Shown here: positions 51,447 through 61,782 of the stretch, piece by piece
Position numbering within the stretch: the first letter of the stretch is position 1
How the letters are laid out: each line of letters starts with the position of its first letter
From: Saccharolobus caldissimus
GTDB taxonomy: Archaea; Thermoproteota; Thermoprotei_A; Sulfolobales; Sulfolobaceae
Assembly (NCBI RefSeq): GCF_020886315.1
Contig: NZ_AP025226.1
Coordinates: forward strand, 832,001 to 896,000
Length of the DNA: 64,000 bases
Reading direction: 5' to 3'
Notes under the pieces: model-generated
Database searches by the model: none
Told to the model about the DNA's origin: nothing
The model's input: only the letters and a program-made list of their open reading frames with translations
Made by a program: the position numbers and the translations under genes

Positions 51447-51956
51447 ATGTGCGAACTAAAAATTGTAAAGACTGATAGGCCTATATCTAATGAGCTTAAG
51501 GTTAAGTTGATTGACTATTATGATTTCGTTAAGATCAGTAATGATAAGATTATAAATGTTTTGAAATCTGACTCAAGGGAGGGATACAGTAAAAGTTACT
51601 ATTATTATATAAGAGATTACTTAAACAGACTTAGGATATTAAAGGAAAATATGATAGATATAAAAATTGTTTTTCCATTTGAGAAGAGAAATGAAAATCT
51701 GATATTAAAGGAAGGGATGTTATATTTAACAAAAGATAAGGACTTAGTATACATGAATTTGAGCTCGAATGTATATGACAATTGTATGACATGCAAAGTT
51801 AAGCCTTTCTGTGTATTCTATCTAAACAAGGTGATTAGCGAAAATAAGCTGAAGATTAGCATAGATAAAGAGAGACCAAATGAAAGTTGGGATAGAACGA
51901 TAAAAGAACTTCAGACTAAGTACGTAAAGACTAAGGTAATTGAGATAAAATCTTAG
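51447..51956 (+). CDS. Hypothetical protein with C-terminal Cys cluster
   Basis: 169 residues, unrecognised. Helical first half, then NCMTCKVKPFCVFYL, three closely spaced cysteines that resemble a partial metal site. Possibly cotranscribed with the preceding Cys-containing gene; both might form a metal-dependent pair (inference). Ends 3 bases from the convergent membrane-protein gene. Confidence 0.72.
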   Translation: MCELKIVKTDRPISNELKVKLIDYYDFVKISNDKIINVLKSDSREGYSKSYYYYIRDYLNRLRILKENMIDIKIVFPFEKRNENLILKEGMLYLTKDKDLVYMNLSSNVYDNCMTCKVKPFCVFYLNKVISENKLKISIDKERPNESWDRTIKELQTKYVKTKVIEIKS

Positions 51957-51959
51957 TTT

Positions 51960-52616
51960 TTACTTAAGGCGAATGAGTGAATAGTATTTATGTAACATGA
52001 AGGATATGCTAGATAAAAAACCAGATAGTAAAAATAAATCATCCCAACTTATTCCAAGTTTAGGGATTTTCTCAGTTCCATAGTCACCGCCATAATAAGC
52101 TAATACTTTAATAGGATGAAGATTATAATGGGTTATTATATAATTTATAATTCCTCCATTATTGTATGGATAATATAAAGTTCCATCTATGTAATATATC
52201 GCCTCTAATACTTGAATTTTTATAAATGCGATTAGACTAATCGTGAATAATATTAGGAATAATATTAAGAAGAAAATTGATAGGTATTTATTTCCAGAAT
52301 ATACAGCTTTAATTAAATTTTTCTCCATTATGTTCACTCCAATTACTCCAGAAACGAGCGAGAGTATTAGTATTTCCCCATAATTAAGAAAATAAACGTT
52401 TGGATCTGAATTGGAAAAATTGGGCATTTTTATAAAAGTTGTGTAAGCCATAACTCTTTCTGATGGCCACGGATATCCAAACGTCATAAATGTTAAGTTA
52501 CCTAATTGGATGGAGACATTTAGTATAAACAATTCTATAAATACTATGATAAAAATAATTGAGCCGAATGTGAATAATGTGTATCCTAAAGAATATTTTA
52601 ATTTATATAAATCCAT
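51960..52616 (-). CDS. Hypothetical membrane protein
   Basis: 218 residues with about four membrane helices (GSIIFIIVFIELFIL, EILILSLVSGVIGVNI, FFLILFLILFTISLIAFIKI and the C-terminal SGFLSSISFML) separated by two outside loops rich in Tyr, Pro and Asn. Its ATG overlaps the stop of the glycosyltransferase gene (a single shared base), so it is a coupled partner in polysaccharide synthesis or export (inference). Confidence 0.78.
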   Translation of the reverse strand: MDLYKLKYSLGYTLFTFGSIIFIIVFIELFILNVSIQLGNLTFMTFGYPWPSERVMAYTTFIKMPNFSNSDPNVYFLNYGEILILSLVSGVIGVNIMEKNLIKAVYSGNKYLSIFFLILFLILFTISLIAFIKIQVLEAIYYIDGTLYYPYNNGGIINYIITHYNLHPIKVLAYYGGDYGTEKIPKLGISWDDLFLLSGFLSSISFMLHKYYSLIRLK

Positions 52617-53842
52617 TATGATCTCCTCTTAGTTACTATCCAACTTCTTTTTTTAAGTATCAATCCCTTAACGGTACCGTAAGAATAAAATAGTGACATT
52701 ATATATATCATTAAAAATGAGAAAACTAGAACAGATATGTCTAATTTCATATTTTCTATTTCTAAACCTCTAATAAATAATCCTAACCAAGAGATTAATG
52801 ATAAGATAATTACTGGGGCCGAAATGAAAGGTATAGTGTGCATAGTACTAACTTTATAAAATATTAAAGAGAGAACAAATGATATTAAAATAACTAAGGA
52901 TTGAGAATATAACAAACCTTGGTAAACCAATCCTATTTTCTCCTTTATACTCAATTTTTCCGTTTTTATTAAGGAGACAAAATGTCTCTTAAAGTCAGCA
53001 ATTGTTCCCTCAGCCCATCTTATTTGCTGTCTTATAAACCACTTAATGTCTTGCGGAACGGCACAGTGCGAAAAAACTTTATTTGTTACATGATGTGAAA
53101 AACTCCCATTAATATAACTCCTTAATGATAACTCCCAATCCTCCGTAATGGATTTATCATCGAACCTATTATTCTTTAACCATTCATATTCAAAAACTCC
53201 TACGGATCCAGTAAAAATTGGTGCTAATCTTAACTTATCCCTAGCCATGAGACTGAATATTGATAAGGCGTGGATGATTCTATAATATTTTCCGAAAGGT
53301 CCATAATCACCTAAATCGTGTTTCTGATAACCTATAAGAACTTTAACATTTTTAGCTTTCATTAATGATAATGCATACGTTACCAGATGTTTATCGGGTA
53401 TGTGATCAGCATCCATTACTATAACATATTTAGGATTGAGATAGGATATCCTATCTATAGCATAATTTAGGGCAGCCCCTTTTCTGCCTACTCTAATTTC
53501 TTTTGGCCTTACAATATGAATAAAGCCAAGTCGGGAAGCAACCTCATCTAAAGTCTTAACGAAGTCCTCCGAATCTGAGTCATCAATTATAACTACGTCA
53601 TAATTTTCATATTCTAGTCCTTTATATCCAGGTAAAGATCTTAAGATTGAAGGATCATCTTTTACCGGTATTACGAAAACTACCTTATCATTATAATGTT
53701 CCTTATCCTTCTTATTATCTAATGAATCATCTAAATTATTTGTAGACAATATAAATAAGTTAATTAGTGTAAAAAATCCCAAATATATAGTCGATATGAT
53801 AATGAGTATTGAAGCTAAAATTGACGTTAATGACATTTGCAT
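52616..53842 (-). CDS. Processive family 2 glycosyltransferase, membrane-bound
   Basis: 408 residues. GT2 core: FVIPVKDDPSILRSL, VVIIDDSDSED, KGAALNYAID, IVMDADHIPD (DxD), SITEDWELS and QQIRWAEGT (QxxRW), the motif set of cellulose or hyaluronan synthase-like processive enzymes. An N-terminal helix and four C-terminal helices anchor it. It probably makes exopolysaccharide. ATG 53842 preferred over TTG 53845. Confidence 0.9.
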   Translation of the reverse strand: MQMSLTSILASILIIISTIYLGFFTLINLFILSTNNLDDSLDNKKDKEHYNDKVVFVIPVKDDPSILRSLPGYKGLEYENYDVVIIDDSDSEDFVKTLDEVASRLGFIHIVRPKEIRVGRKGAALNYAIDRISYLNPKYVIVMDADHIPDKHLVTYALSLMKAKNVKVLIGYQKHDLGDYGPFGKYYRIIHALSIFSLMARDKLRLAPIFTGSVGVFEYEWLKNNRFDDKSITEDWELSLRSYINGSFSHHVTNKVFSHCAVPQDIKWFIRQQIRWAEGTIADFKRHFVSLIKTEKLSIKEKIGLVYQGLLYSQSLVILISFVLSLIFYKVSTMHTIPFISAPVIILSLISWLGLFIRGLEIENMKLDISVLVFSFLMIYIMSLFYSYGTVKGLILKKRSWIVTKRRS

Positions 53843-53845
53843 CAA

Positions 53846-54237
53846 AACTGAAAGGAATAACAGCTTATAAGTCTTTTCATTATAATTACTTATATAGAAA
53901 ATATATGTATAAAAAATTATTTTTTAACAAAACATTTAAAGTACAATTAAAAATTAAAAAACGTTAATCACTCTATTCTAATTTAAGCTAATGAACACTT
54001 TTATAAAATAATATTATTATTTTTATTTTAAAATATTTTTCCTATTGTAGATGAGAATTCTATAAAACTTCAGTAATAAAAGATATTTATACTCTACTAT
54101 AATATACTTTTTTGATGATGAGCCCAGCTCCCTTGAATTTTGATGAAGAGGGGTACGAACGCTGATTTTTGTACTTAGTATTTTTTATATTCTGATTAGA
54201 TAGAAAAATTTTTTAAAAAGACTTAGTACACTCACTT
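53846..54237. other. Gap of about 390 bases holding a C/D box sRNA
   Basis: Very AT-rich between the glycosyltransferase and antiporter genes. No protein frame is convincing. A locally GC-richer block at 54112-54165 is a C/D box guide RNA, annotated separately; the antiporter promoter (TATA-like TTTTTTAAAAAG) is at about 54209-54222. Confidence 0.7.
54112..54165 (+). ncRNA. C/D box methylation-guide sRNA
   Basis: Box C ATGATGA at 54115-54121, D' TTGA at 54133-54136, C' TTGATGA at 54140-54146 and box D CTGA at 54162-54165, giving two guides of 11 and 15 bases in the usual archaeal spacing. A TATTTATA at 54083-54090 lies about 25 bases upstream and T-runs follow box D (54166-54170 and further on), as a terminator. 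The D' guide GCCCAGCTC appears complementary to the conserved 23S rRNA segment GAGCUGGGU near the peptidyl-transferase centre (recalled from memory). Target of the D guide not identified. Confidence 0.82.
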
Positions 54238-55410
54238 ATGGACCAAATTTACGTTGCCCTCTTTGATGTTTCTCTCTTTATACTTATTGCTGAGGCCATA
54301 AGGTCCTTTTTAGCAAAGTTTAACATACCGGGACTAGTAGGAGAAATTTTAGCGGGGATAGCTATAAGTCCTTATGCTTTTGGTTACTTAATTAACGACA
54401 TAGCAGGCTTTCCTCTAATAAATATAGATAATTATATTCAGTTTATGGCAGAATTTTCAATTATATTATTAATTTTCGCCTCTGGGCTTGAGCACGGATT
54501 AGCGCCAATGAAATCAGCAGGCCTATATGGCTTTTTAGGAGCGTTTTTTGGTGCGTTCTTACCCTTTATAGTATCTTATTATATTTATTCCCCTAGATTG
54601 GGCATAGATTCTGCATTAATATTAGGAGTTTCTATGGGAGCTACTAGTTTAGCAGCAGTTGTATCTATCATTGAAGAAGAGAGATTAAAGGGGAGAAGTA
54701 TAAATTTCATTGTCTCAGCTTCAGCGGTAGATGATATAGTAGATCTAATACTTTTATCAACAGTTTTGGCAATCTTGCAACAAAAGTATATAAATCCAGA
54801 ATCCTTAAGCTTAAAAATTATAGAACTCATAATAGTATGGCTTATAATTTTAGGCGTTTCTGTTGTAGTAATACCCAGAATAGCTAATAAACTTAGTGAT
54901 AAATATATAGAGGAATTCCCCTTTGTAGTACTTTTCGGATTAACCCTACTTATGGTAAGCTTAGGCTATTCTCCAATCATATCTGCATTTGTAGCCGGAG
55001 TGTCATTGGCTAATAGTATAAAAAGTATTAAAATTAGGGAAATCAGTAACACTTTACTAAGTATCTTCGGTTCCTTATTCTTCGTGGTAATTGGAACTGA
55101 GATCAATTTAAGAGCCTTTAGTATCAATACCTTAATTCTTTCCTTAGAATTAACAGCAATAGCGTCAATTTTCAAGTGGTTAGGAATACTTCCCTTTGCA
55201 CTAATCTATTTGAAAAACTTTAGATTTGCAAATAGTGTAGCAATAGGTATGATACCAAGAGGTGAAACTGGTTTAGTTGTAGCGTCAATAGGAATGTCAG
55301 CTAATGCCTTAAATCAAGAGGAGTTTGAAAGTATAGTGATTATGTCTCTGTTAACAACGCTAATAGGTAGTATTATATTTAAAGCATTAGTTAAAAAGAA
55401 GTGGATATAG
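54238..55410 (+). CDS. Cation:proton antiporter, CPA2 family
   Basis: 390 residues, 12-13 membrane helices. IPGLVGEILAGIAISPYAFGYL at the N-terminus and ASAVDDIVDLILLSTVLAI in the middle carry the Asp residues of the ion site in KefB/NapA-type antiporters (the DD of AVDD). It lacks the C-terminal TrkA domain of KefB. It exchanges Na+ or K+ for protons, important for pH balance in acid. Downstream gene is convergent, 1 base away. Confidence 0.92.
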   Translation: MDQIYVALFDVSLFILIAEAIRSFLAKFNIPGLVGEILAGIAISPYAFGYLINDIAGFPLINIDNYIQFMAEFSIILLIFASGLEHGLAPMKSAGLYGFLGAFFGAFLPFIVSYYIYSPRLGIDSALILGVSMGATSLAAVVSIIEEERLKGRSINFIVSASAVDDIVDLILLSTVLAILQQKYINPESLSLKIIELIIVWLIILGVSVVVIPRIANKLSDKYIEEFPFVVLFGLTLLMVSLGYSPIISAFVAGVSLANSIKSIKIREISNTLLSIFGSLFFVVIGTEINLRAFSINTLILSLELTAIASIFKWLGILPFALIYLKNFRFANSVAIGMIPRGETGLVVASIGMSANALNQEEFESIVIMSLLTTLIGSIIFKALVKKKWI

Positions 55411-55411
55411 T

Positions 55412-56548
55412 TTATTTACTTAAAATTAGTGATAATATTAGGATAAATGAAATCAAGGAAGATATTGATGCAAATAAATACGCGTAGGTATAACTTATCT
55501 GATACAATACTCCCATGACAGTATTGCCTATGAAGACGCCAATACTTCTCCCAGCTGATAAGTAGCCCATCCCAGTTCCTAAAGATTCCTCTCTCACAAC
55601 CTTGGAAATTATTGTAGGTTCAAATGTTTCAGTGGACGCTACTGCAATCCCCATTAGAAAGGATAATGGGTAAAGGGATAATAATCCCATTCTAGATAGA
55701 AAAGCAAATCCCAATGAAGCTAAAGCTGCTAAGAAATATCCTAAAAATGCTAAACTCTCTAGTTCCTTTAATTTTAGCTTTCCGAATATATATCCAAATA
55801 ATGAAGATGCTCCTAAGAAAAAGCCATAAGATAACACTCCTAAATAATCTTTTCCAGTTATTTGCGTTGTAGTCAATATAGGGAATCCGAAACTATATTG
55901 GCTAAACCCAAAGAACATAGTAGAAATTACAACAGTAAGCATTATTTTTCTATTTAAACTCACTCTTTTTTCTTTTACTGCATTTTCCCTTTTATACCCA
56001 GCCTTTACAGTACTTAATACTAAGGTGGATATTATTAAAGGTATCGAGGTAAATAAAAGGATAAGAAAGATTGATACGTGAACGAATAACAAAATTGTTA
56101 AATAAGTAATTGCTAGTAATGCTCCTGCAATGTCTAATGAATGCAAAATTCCGAAAGCTTCTGATCTTTCTTCGGGTAATGTAACTTCGGCCATCATAGC
56201 TCTTCTGGGTGGAGATCTGAAGTTTCTAAACCACCAGCCTATCATGAAAAATATTAATGCCTCTATATAATCTCTTGATATTCCAAGTAGAGATGTGAAT
56301 AAAATTAGTGAATTTCCTAATATAGCTATTTTCTTTCTTCCAAATTTATCACCAGCTATACCACCTAAATATGACATAGCAGTACCTAAGCCATAATTTA
56401 ACGCTTCTGCAAATCCATAAAGAGGAATAGGTGCACCGAAAATTACAACGAAGAGTATTGGAAAGGAAGCTACAGCTGCTTGATAACCTAAATCTGCAAA
56501 GAACGCAGAAAAAGATATTTTTAAAACTTCATTCCTATTCTTGATCAT
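55412..56548 (-). CDS. Major facilitator superfamily transporter
   Basis: 378 residues, about 12 helices. The loop motif GIAGDKFGRKKIAILG is a strong MFS signature, and FRSPPRRAMMAEVTLPEERSEAFG follows helix 4-5, as in drug or metabolite exporters. Monocistronic with ATG 56548; upstream of the sedolisin gene's 3' end on the same strand. Substrate unknown. Confidence 0.9.
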   Translation of the reverse strand: MIKNRNEVLKISFSAFFADLGYQAAVASFPILFVVIFGAPIPLYGFAEALNYGLGTAMSYLGGIAGDKFGRKKIAILGNSLILFTSLLGISRDYIEALIFFMIGWWFRNFRSPPRRAMMAEVTLPEERSEAFGILHSLDIAGALLAITYLTILLFVHVSIFLILLFTSIPLIISTLVLSTVKAGYKRENAVKEKRVSLNRKIMLTVVISTMFFGFSQYSFGFPILTTTQITGKDYLGVLSYGFFLGASSLFGYIFGKLKLKELESLAFLGYFLAALASLGFAFLSRMGLLSLYPLSFLMGIAVASTETFEPTIISKVVREESLGTGMGYLSAGRSIGVFIGNTVMGVLYQISYTYAYLFASISSLISFILILSLILSK

Positions 56549-56585
56549 GTTTTAAAGAAGTAAGAAAAAAGATAAAAAACTTACC

Positions 56586-59500
56586 TTATCTTCTCCTTAT
56601 TAACGCTATTACTGCTATTATTACTGCTATTACAGCTATTACTAGTGAGATAGTATTGTATTCAGATGACATACTCTTATAGGAATTGAAGCTCTCACTC
56701 ACATTAGTGAGTTGAGAATGTATAACGCTGACTTGCGTATTTAATGTATTAACTCTGTTATTGAGGTTATTGACACTATTTTCAAAATACAGAGATGTGC
56801 TATTAGATGAGCTTAATCCGTCATACTGCATTGCGATAACAGTTAAATTATAACTGCCGTCAGGATAATTAACAGTATCTATACTTATACTATGAGTTCC
56901 GTTACCACTAAAAGTACCTAATAACTCGTTGTTTAAATACACCATAACGCTACTAACTTCTTGTCCTATAACTGTAATACTTATGCTCACATTACCGGTT
57001 ATGTTTCCGTGAGGGGCGGAAATGATTATAGTTGGCAAAGATGGATATATGTTCCTCAAGTTAGTATCTATTGGAATTACTTTAGAATTAGATAATTTTA
57101 TTCCGTTTATATTACTGTTAGTCACATATAGCGTTGAATTGTATAAAGTTAAGTTAACCACGTTTGATTGTACTATTGTTAATATGGTATTATAGGCTAC
57201 TAAATTCGTAATATTACTATTAATTATTCTAATATTACTATTCATAACTGTGTCATTTATTAGGAAGTCATTTATTAAATTGCCGTTCATATTCTCTAAA
57301 TTATCGTTAATTAAACTAGCGTAGTACGTTAGAGGATCTGATAGTGTTTTTCCAAAGATGTAAGTATATGGCAACACGTATAAGGTATAAGCTGAAGTGT
57401 AGTTTGTAGTAGTGGGATTGCCTAAAGCTGAAATTCCAGTTATTAGTACTTGAAACGGCTCTCCATAGTATCCTATTCCTGCTAAATATGATAGATTACC
57501 TGGATTTAAATTAGAAGGTAAGGTGAAGTTACCTACCCATAATCCTAACTTAGGATTATACCATAATGGTATTTCGATTATTTGACTTATAATGCTATAA
57601 TCGCTTGTTAAGGCATTTGGATAGACTGTTGCACTGAACATACCGTAAGTTATCTCATTTGTACCATTCGTAATATTTGCGTAAATAATAACGTTTTGTC
57701 CTTCGAAAGCGTATTTAGTAGATTTGATCTCTACCTTAGCTAAGTTAGATACGTATATTTGACCGTAATAGAAACCCTTTATCGAAACATTTAGGCTATA
57801 AGAATGGTAGTTAGCGAATAGTAATATAGTGTATAGACCATTACTAACGTTCTTAGGCACATATAAGTATCCTAAATAATTAAGAGTAATTGGATTTAAT
57901 GGTATGTAAGTCTTGCTTATCACGTTACCAGTTGGGCTAACTAATTCTGCAGTTATATTACTGCCGTAAAATACGTTATTAAAAAGTAATTGCGGTAAGT
58001 TTAATGGGGGTAATATAAATCCTTCGATTGTAATATATTGCCCTGGTGAAACACTTCCTGGCTCTGCAACAGCTTCTGGAAGTATAAATAGACTCTGCAT
58101 ATAGATTCCGTTAGTAAATGCATCAAATCCGTAAGCATTAACTCCTTCGATTAATAAATCTCCTACGCTTAAGTTAAACGGCAAAATAGCTTCTCCAGTT
58201 CCGTTTACTATTGTGACATTTATCTTGTCTTCTAAGACATATTGATTTGTGGTAATATTATAAGATAGAATAGCTAGTGTAATATTATTTTCATCCATGG
58301 GTGGCATACCGTATATATTAGTTACATTTATAATTACGGGAACGCCTATCTTCGTATAGACTGGAGTAAAAGTAATAGGATAATCAAATTTTATATAGTA
58401 ACCCGAAAAGGCCTCATAATAGCCTATACCACTTACTCCATTATCACTCTTTCCTATTACGTATATAAATAATATCCCATTGGCGTTACTAGGTAAGACT
58501 CCAGAACCACTCCAGACTTTCGTAAGAGGGTTATAAGTTAGACTAAATTCCGTTACATTGCCTAAATAGTTCTCAATAATTGCTGTAAAGTTACCATTTT
58601 GTACTGGAGTTCCATTATAAGTTATGTTAGCAATCACTAAAATTCTCTGCCTTGGATATAACTGTATCGTAGGTATACTAGGTATAGAAGTGTTATATAC
58701 GTTTACCACAATTGATAACTCTTGCTTAGTAACATTTATAGGTAATAGCTTAGCGAAATAGCCTGCATTTATAGTTCCGTATCCAGTTACTAAATTATAT
58801 CCGTATTGTGCAACCCAAGGTATATTATAACCAAAAGTTATGGGTTCTATAACCTTTCCGTAATAGTGATTTGCCATATAAGTTATAATGGGGTTTAATA
58901 AGCCTAGTTTACTATGAGTGTAACTTTCTATAAGTGCAATTAATCCTGCAACTAAAGGTGAAGCCTCACTTGTCCCACCAGTTATTAATGTTATATTACC
59001 TGGGCAAATAATGTAAATCCCCGGATATATATTAGCGTTAGCAGACACTTCTGGAATTAACTTACCATTAGGGTAAGTATTAGGCGTGGGTAAACTCCAT
59101 TGATACCAAGGTTTAGGCTCTATAATACTGACACCTCCAGTAGAACCTCCATAATTTACGTTATTAGGCACGAAACCGTAGTTCGACCAGGCAGTCTGAT
59201 AATAAGAACCATTAGGGAATTGTATATAAGTGGTAGTACCACCGATCGAAGTAACGAAAGGAGATGTGGAGGGATATCCCACAGTTCCTATAGGTCCGTT
59301 ACTATAGCCAGAACCTCCAGCATCTCCAGAGCTAGCTAAAAACGTTATTCCCTCTGCTGATCCTAAGGCATAATATTCGTCTGAGAGTATTACACATGAA
59401 TAGAATAAGGCCCCATTAAAAAACGTTGAGAAAGCAGATTCTGGTATACTAAAACTTTGCGATAAAACATTAACGACATCTTGACTTACAATATAAGCTA

Positions 59501-60407
59501 TTATTGATGATAACGGTAAGTTAGGATTTGCAATATATAATATAATGTTTGCGTTTGGAGCCATTGTATGTGCTATCTCGACATCTAAACTTATCTCACC
59601 AGCCCAACCTGTTAAAATTCCTAAATTAGGATTATAGGGCCCAATCGGTATTATTGTAAAATTGGGTGGATTAGGTAATCCCGTGACTTTATCAAAATAC
59701 GCTAGTTGTTGTAATATATAGGGATCTCCATAAAAGTCTAAAATTCCTATAGTAGTATTCTTACCTTGTGAGGGAATTACAGTAGTATTATATACTCTTT
59801 GAAGGGCAGTAGGCCAATAAGCTTCTATAGGGAAGGTTTGATTTATGCTTTGTGCTAGTTTTTCTAATGTTTTTTCCGTAATCAGTGTACTTGGGTGTGA
59901 GAAGAAAATAACAGATAGATTACTTGAATATATAAAAGCGTTAATCTTAGGATATCCATAGTTTGTATAATAGTTTATAGAACCATTAGAGTATACAGCG
60001 AAATTTGTACCTAAATATTTCTCAACCTGACTTACTGTACCTTCAACTACTATTACAGAATCTAAGGCAGTAAAGAGTACTTTAAAACCCTTAGCTTTCA
60101 CGTAGTTTAAAATGCTGTTATATTCATTTACCGGTAAGAAAAGTTGTTTGATTTGCTGAGGTGTTAAGAATTTATGATATAGTGGTGAATTGGGGTTTGA
60201 TACCGCACTGGCATAATAATATAATAAGCCCAAGTTTCTTAAGGGCAAGTAAATGTTTACTATTACCTCTTGTTGGGGATTTAGGCTTCCAATCTCTCTA
60301 AACCCCTTTAATACTGTCGGATTTTGATAAGAATATGCATCTGTTATGGTAAAAAATGGAATAATGGAAATTAACACTATTGCTATAAAAAGCAATCCCT
60401 TATACAT
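56586..60407 (-). CDS. Membrane-anchored acid protease of the sedolisin (S53) family
   Basis: 1273 residues. Signal peptide (LLFIAIVLISIIPFFTITDAYS), pro-domain to about residue 190 (HKFLTPQQIKQLF), then the peptidase: GEISLDVE near residue 267 (Glu and Asp), SSGDAGGSG near 360 (oxyanion Asp) and GTSEASP near 479 (Ser). About 700 further residues form beta-sandwich repeats with many N-x-S/T sequons, then a coiled coil (VNNLNNRVNTLNTQ) and a C-terminal helix AVIAVIIAVIALIRRR. Digests proteins at the acid cell surface. TATA CTTAAAAAG about 28 bases upstream of ATG 60407. Confidence 0.92.
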   Translation of the reverse strand: MYKGLLFIAIVLISIIPFFTITDAYSYQNPTVLKGFREIGSLNPQQEVIVNIYLPLRNLGLLYYYASAVSNPNSPLYHKFLTPQQIKQLFLPVNEYNSILNYVKAKGFKVLFTALDSVIVVEGTVSQVEKYLGTNFAVYSNGSINYYTNYGYPKINAFIYSSNLSVIFFSHPSTLITEKTLEKLAQSINQTFPIEAYWPTALQRVYNTTVIPSQGKNTTIGILDFYGDPYILQQLAYFDKVTGLPNPPNFTIIPIGPYNPNLGILTGWAGEISLDVEIAHTMAPNANIILYIANPNLPLSSIIAYIVSQDVVNVLSQSFSIPESAFSTFFNGALFYSCVILSDEYYALGSAEGITFLASSGDAGGSGYSNGPIGTVGYPSTSPFVTSIGGTTTYIQFPNGSYYQTAWSNYGFVPNNVNYGGSTGGVSIIEPKPWYQWSLPTPNTYPNGKLIPEVSANANIYPGIYIICPGNITLITGGTSEASPLVAGLIALIESYTHSKLGLLNPIITYMANHYYGKVIEPITFGYNIPWVAQYGYNLVTGYGTINAGYFAKLLPINVTKQELSIVVNVYNTSIPSIPTIQLYPRQRILVIANITYNGTPVQNGNFTAIIENYLGNVTEFSLTYNPLTKVWSGSGVLPSNANGILFIYVIGKSDNGVSGIGYYEAFSGYYIKFDYPITFTPVYTKIGVPVIINVTNIYGMPPMDENNITLAILSYNITTNQYVLEDKINVTIVNGTGEAILPFNLSVGDLLIEGVNAYGFDAFTNGIYMQSLFILPEAVAEPGSVSPGQYITIEGFILPPLNLPQLLFNNVFYGSNITAELVSPTGNVISKTYIPLNPITLNYLGYLYVPKNVSNGLYTILLFANYHSYSLNVSIKGFYYGQIYVSNLAKVEIKSTKYAFEGQNVIIYANITNGTNEITYGMFSATVYPNALTSDYSIISQIIEIPLWYNPKLGLWVGNFTLPSNLNPGNLSYLAGIGYYGEPFQVLITGISALGNPTTTNYTSAYTLYVLPYTYIFGKTLSDPLTYYASLINDNLENMNGNLINDFLINDTVMNSNIRIINSNITNLVAYNTILTIVQSNVVNLTLYNSTLYVTNSNINGIKLSNSKVIPIDTNLRNIYPSLPTIIISAPHGNITGNVSISITVIGQEVSSVMVYLNNELLGTFSGNGTHSISIDTVNYPDGSYNLTVIAMQYDGLSSSNSTSLYFENSVNNLNNRVNTLNTQVSVIHSQLTNVSESFNSYKSMSSEYNTISLVIAVIAVIIAVIALIRRR

Positions 60408-60623
60408 AAAATATACTACTAATATTACTTTTTAAGCTTTTCATTAAGTGTATCAGTTAATATACTAGTGTACTTTGTTTAAATATCTTTGTAATAATAT
60501 GTCTAAATGGAAATTCAACAATTGGGCTATATCAAATTAGCGAGGCTCAAGGAGTATTATTAATTTGAGTATTACTTGACAGTTAGTAAGAAATAACATT
60601 AATTAAAAATATAGAAAAATATT

Positions 60624-61745
60624 TTATGAGATTTTTCTAGCTGGTTTCGGAGTCATAATGAGTACTGTTAATAACGTTAAAACGCCTATTAATCCACAAA
60701 TTGTAGTATATATTTCTGATAATTGTAAACTAATTGTGTATAATATCGCGAAAACTACACTACCTAAAGCTCCACCTAATGCCTTACCAGTATATAGGAT
60801 TCCACTATTAACAGTTGAAAACCTAGTGCCAAATATCTCTCCGGCAATGTTAAAGTATAAAGTTATCATTGATCCACCAGCAAAACCTATGAGGACAGTT
60901 GAGATTGCTATCTGTTCCAATAGAAGCATAGTAGCACCTACAGTTATTATTACGTTTAAAAGTAGCGTTGTTCTTACTATTCCTAGCCTATCTGCAACGT
61001 AACCGAAGAATGGTCTCAAACCACCACTTAGTAATGGTAGTATAGATATTAAGGCTACTAGTTCTTGTTGCGGCAAATTTTTACCTAGCACGGGCAATTC
61101 TGAGGACATTACAGTTAAGGGAACTACTGCACCTACAAATGATATGTAAATTAGCCAGAATTTTAACGTTAAAATTACTTGCTTAGGTGTTTGCCCCGTT
61201 AATTTAGGTGGGTACTCAGATAACCAAAGGAGTATTGGGAGTAATATTATTTCGATTAAGCCTATACTCAGTGTGACTACTCTATAATTATTGACCATTG
61301 AAATAAAGGGATTTGCAATTGCGGAGCCTAACCCGAATCCCATTGAGACTATCCCAGTAGCGAATCCCATTCTATCCCTAAACCATTTCATAGCTAAGTT
61401 TGCAGCTATCCCATAGAGTATCCCCTCTCCTATACTACCTATACTCCACGTTATGTAGAAAACGTAAATATTAGGGGATAGATAAGTTCCTAAAAAACCG
61501 ATTGCAGATAAAACAGAGGAAATTATTCCTATTGTTCTTGGACCAAATTTATCCGCAAAATGACCCCCTATGGGTTGGAAGGCTGAAGAAAATATACTAA
61601 ATAGTGTAAAGCCTAAGGCTATCTGGACTAAGGATACGTCAAAACCCGATTTAAGTAGAGGTTCTAATGCGTTCCACGAGTATTGATATAGCGAGTTAAA
61701 GCACATTACTATGAAGCCTATTATAATGAACTTATTCCTATTCAT
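60624..61745 (-). CDS. MFS transporter, oxalate/formate antiporter-like
   Basis: 373 residues, about 12 helices. GGHFADKFGPRTIGIISSVLSAIGF and TWSIGSIGEGILYGIAANLAMKWFRDRMGFATGI match the OFA (OxlT) branch of the MFS, which exchanges small carboxylates. The gap 60408-60623 before the sedolisin gene carries no convincing feature. Substrate uncertain. Confidence 0.88.
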   Translation of the reverse strand: MNRNKFIIIGFIVMCFNSLYQYSWNALEPLLKSGFDVSLVQIALGFTLFSIFSSAFQPIGGHFADKFGPRTIGIISSVLSAIGFLGTYLSPNIYVFYITWSIGSIGEGILYGIAANLAMKWFRDRMGFATGIVSMGFGLGSAIANPFISMVNNYRVVTLSIGLIEIILLPILLWLSEYPPKLTGQTPKQVILTLKFWLIYISFVGAVVPLTVMSSELPVLGKNLPQQELVALISILPLLSGGLRPFFGYVADRLGIVRTTLLLNVIITVGATMLLLEQIAISTVLIGFAGGSMITLYFNIAGEIFGTRFSTVNSGILYTGKALGGALGSVVFAILYTISLQLSEIYTTICGLIGVLTLLTVLIMTPKPARKIS

Positions 61746-61782
61746 AGGGTAGATTTTAGTAGTTAGTTAAAAAACTTAATAC

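Noticed and set aside
60480-60600. Possible small RNA in the gap between the sedolisin and OFA transporter genes
   Set aside because: No C/D boxes, no stable inverted repeat and no ribosome site; only slightly less AT-rich than flanks.
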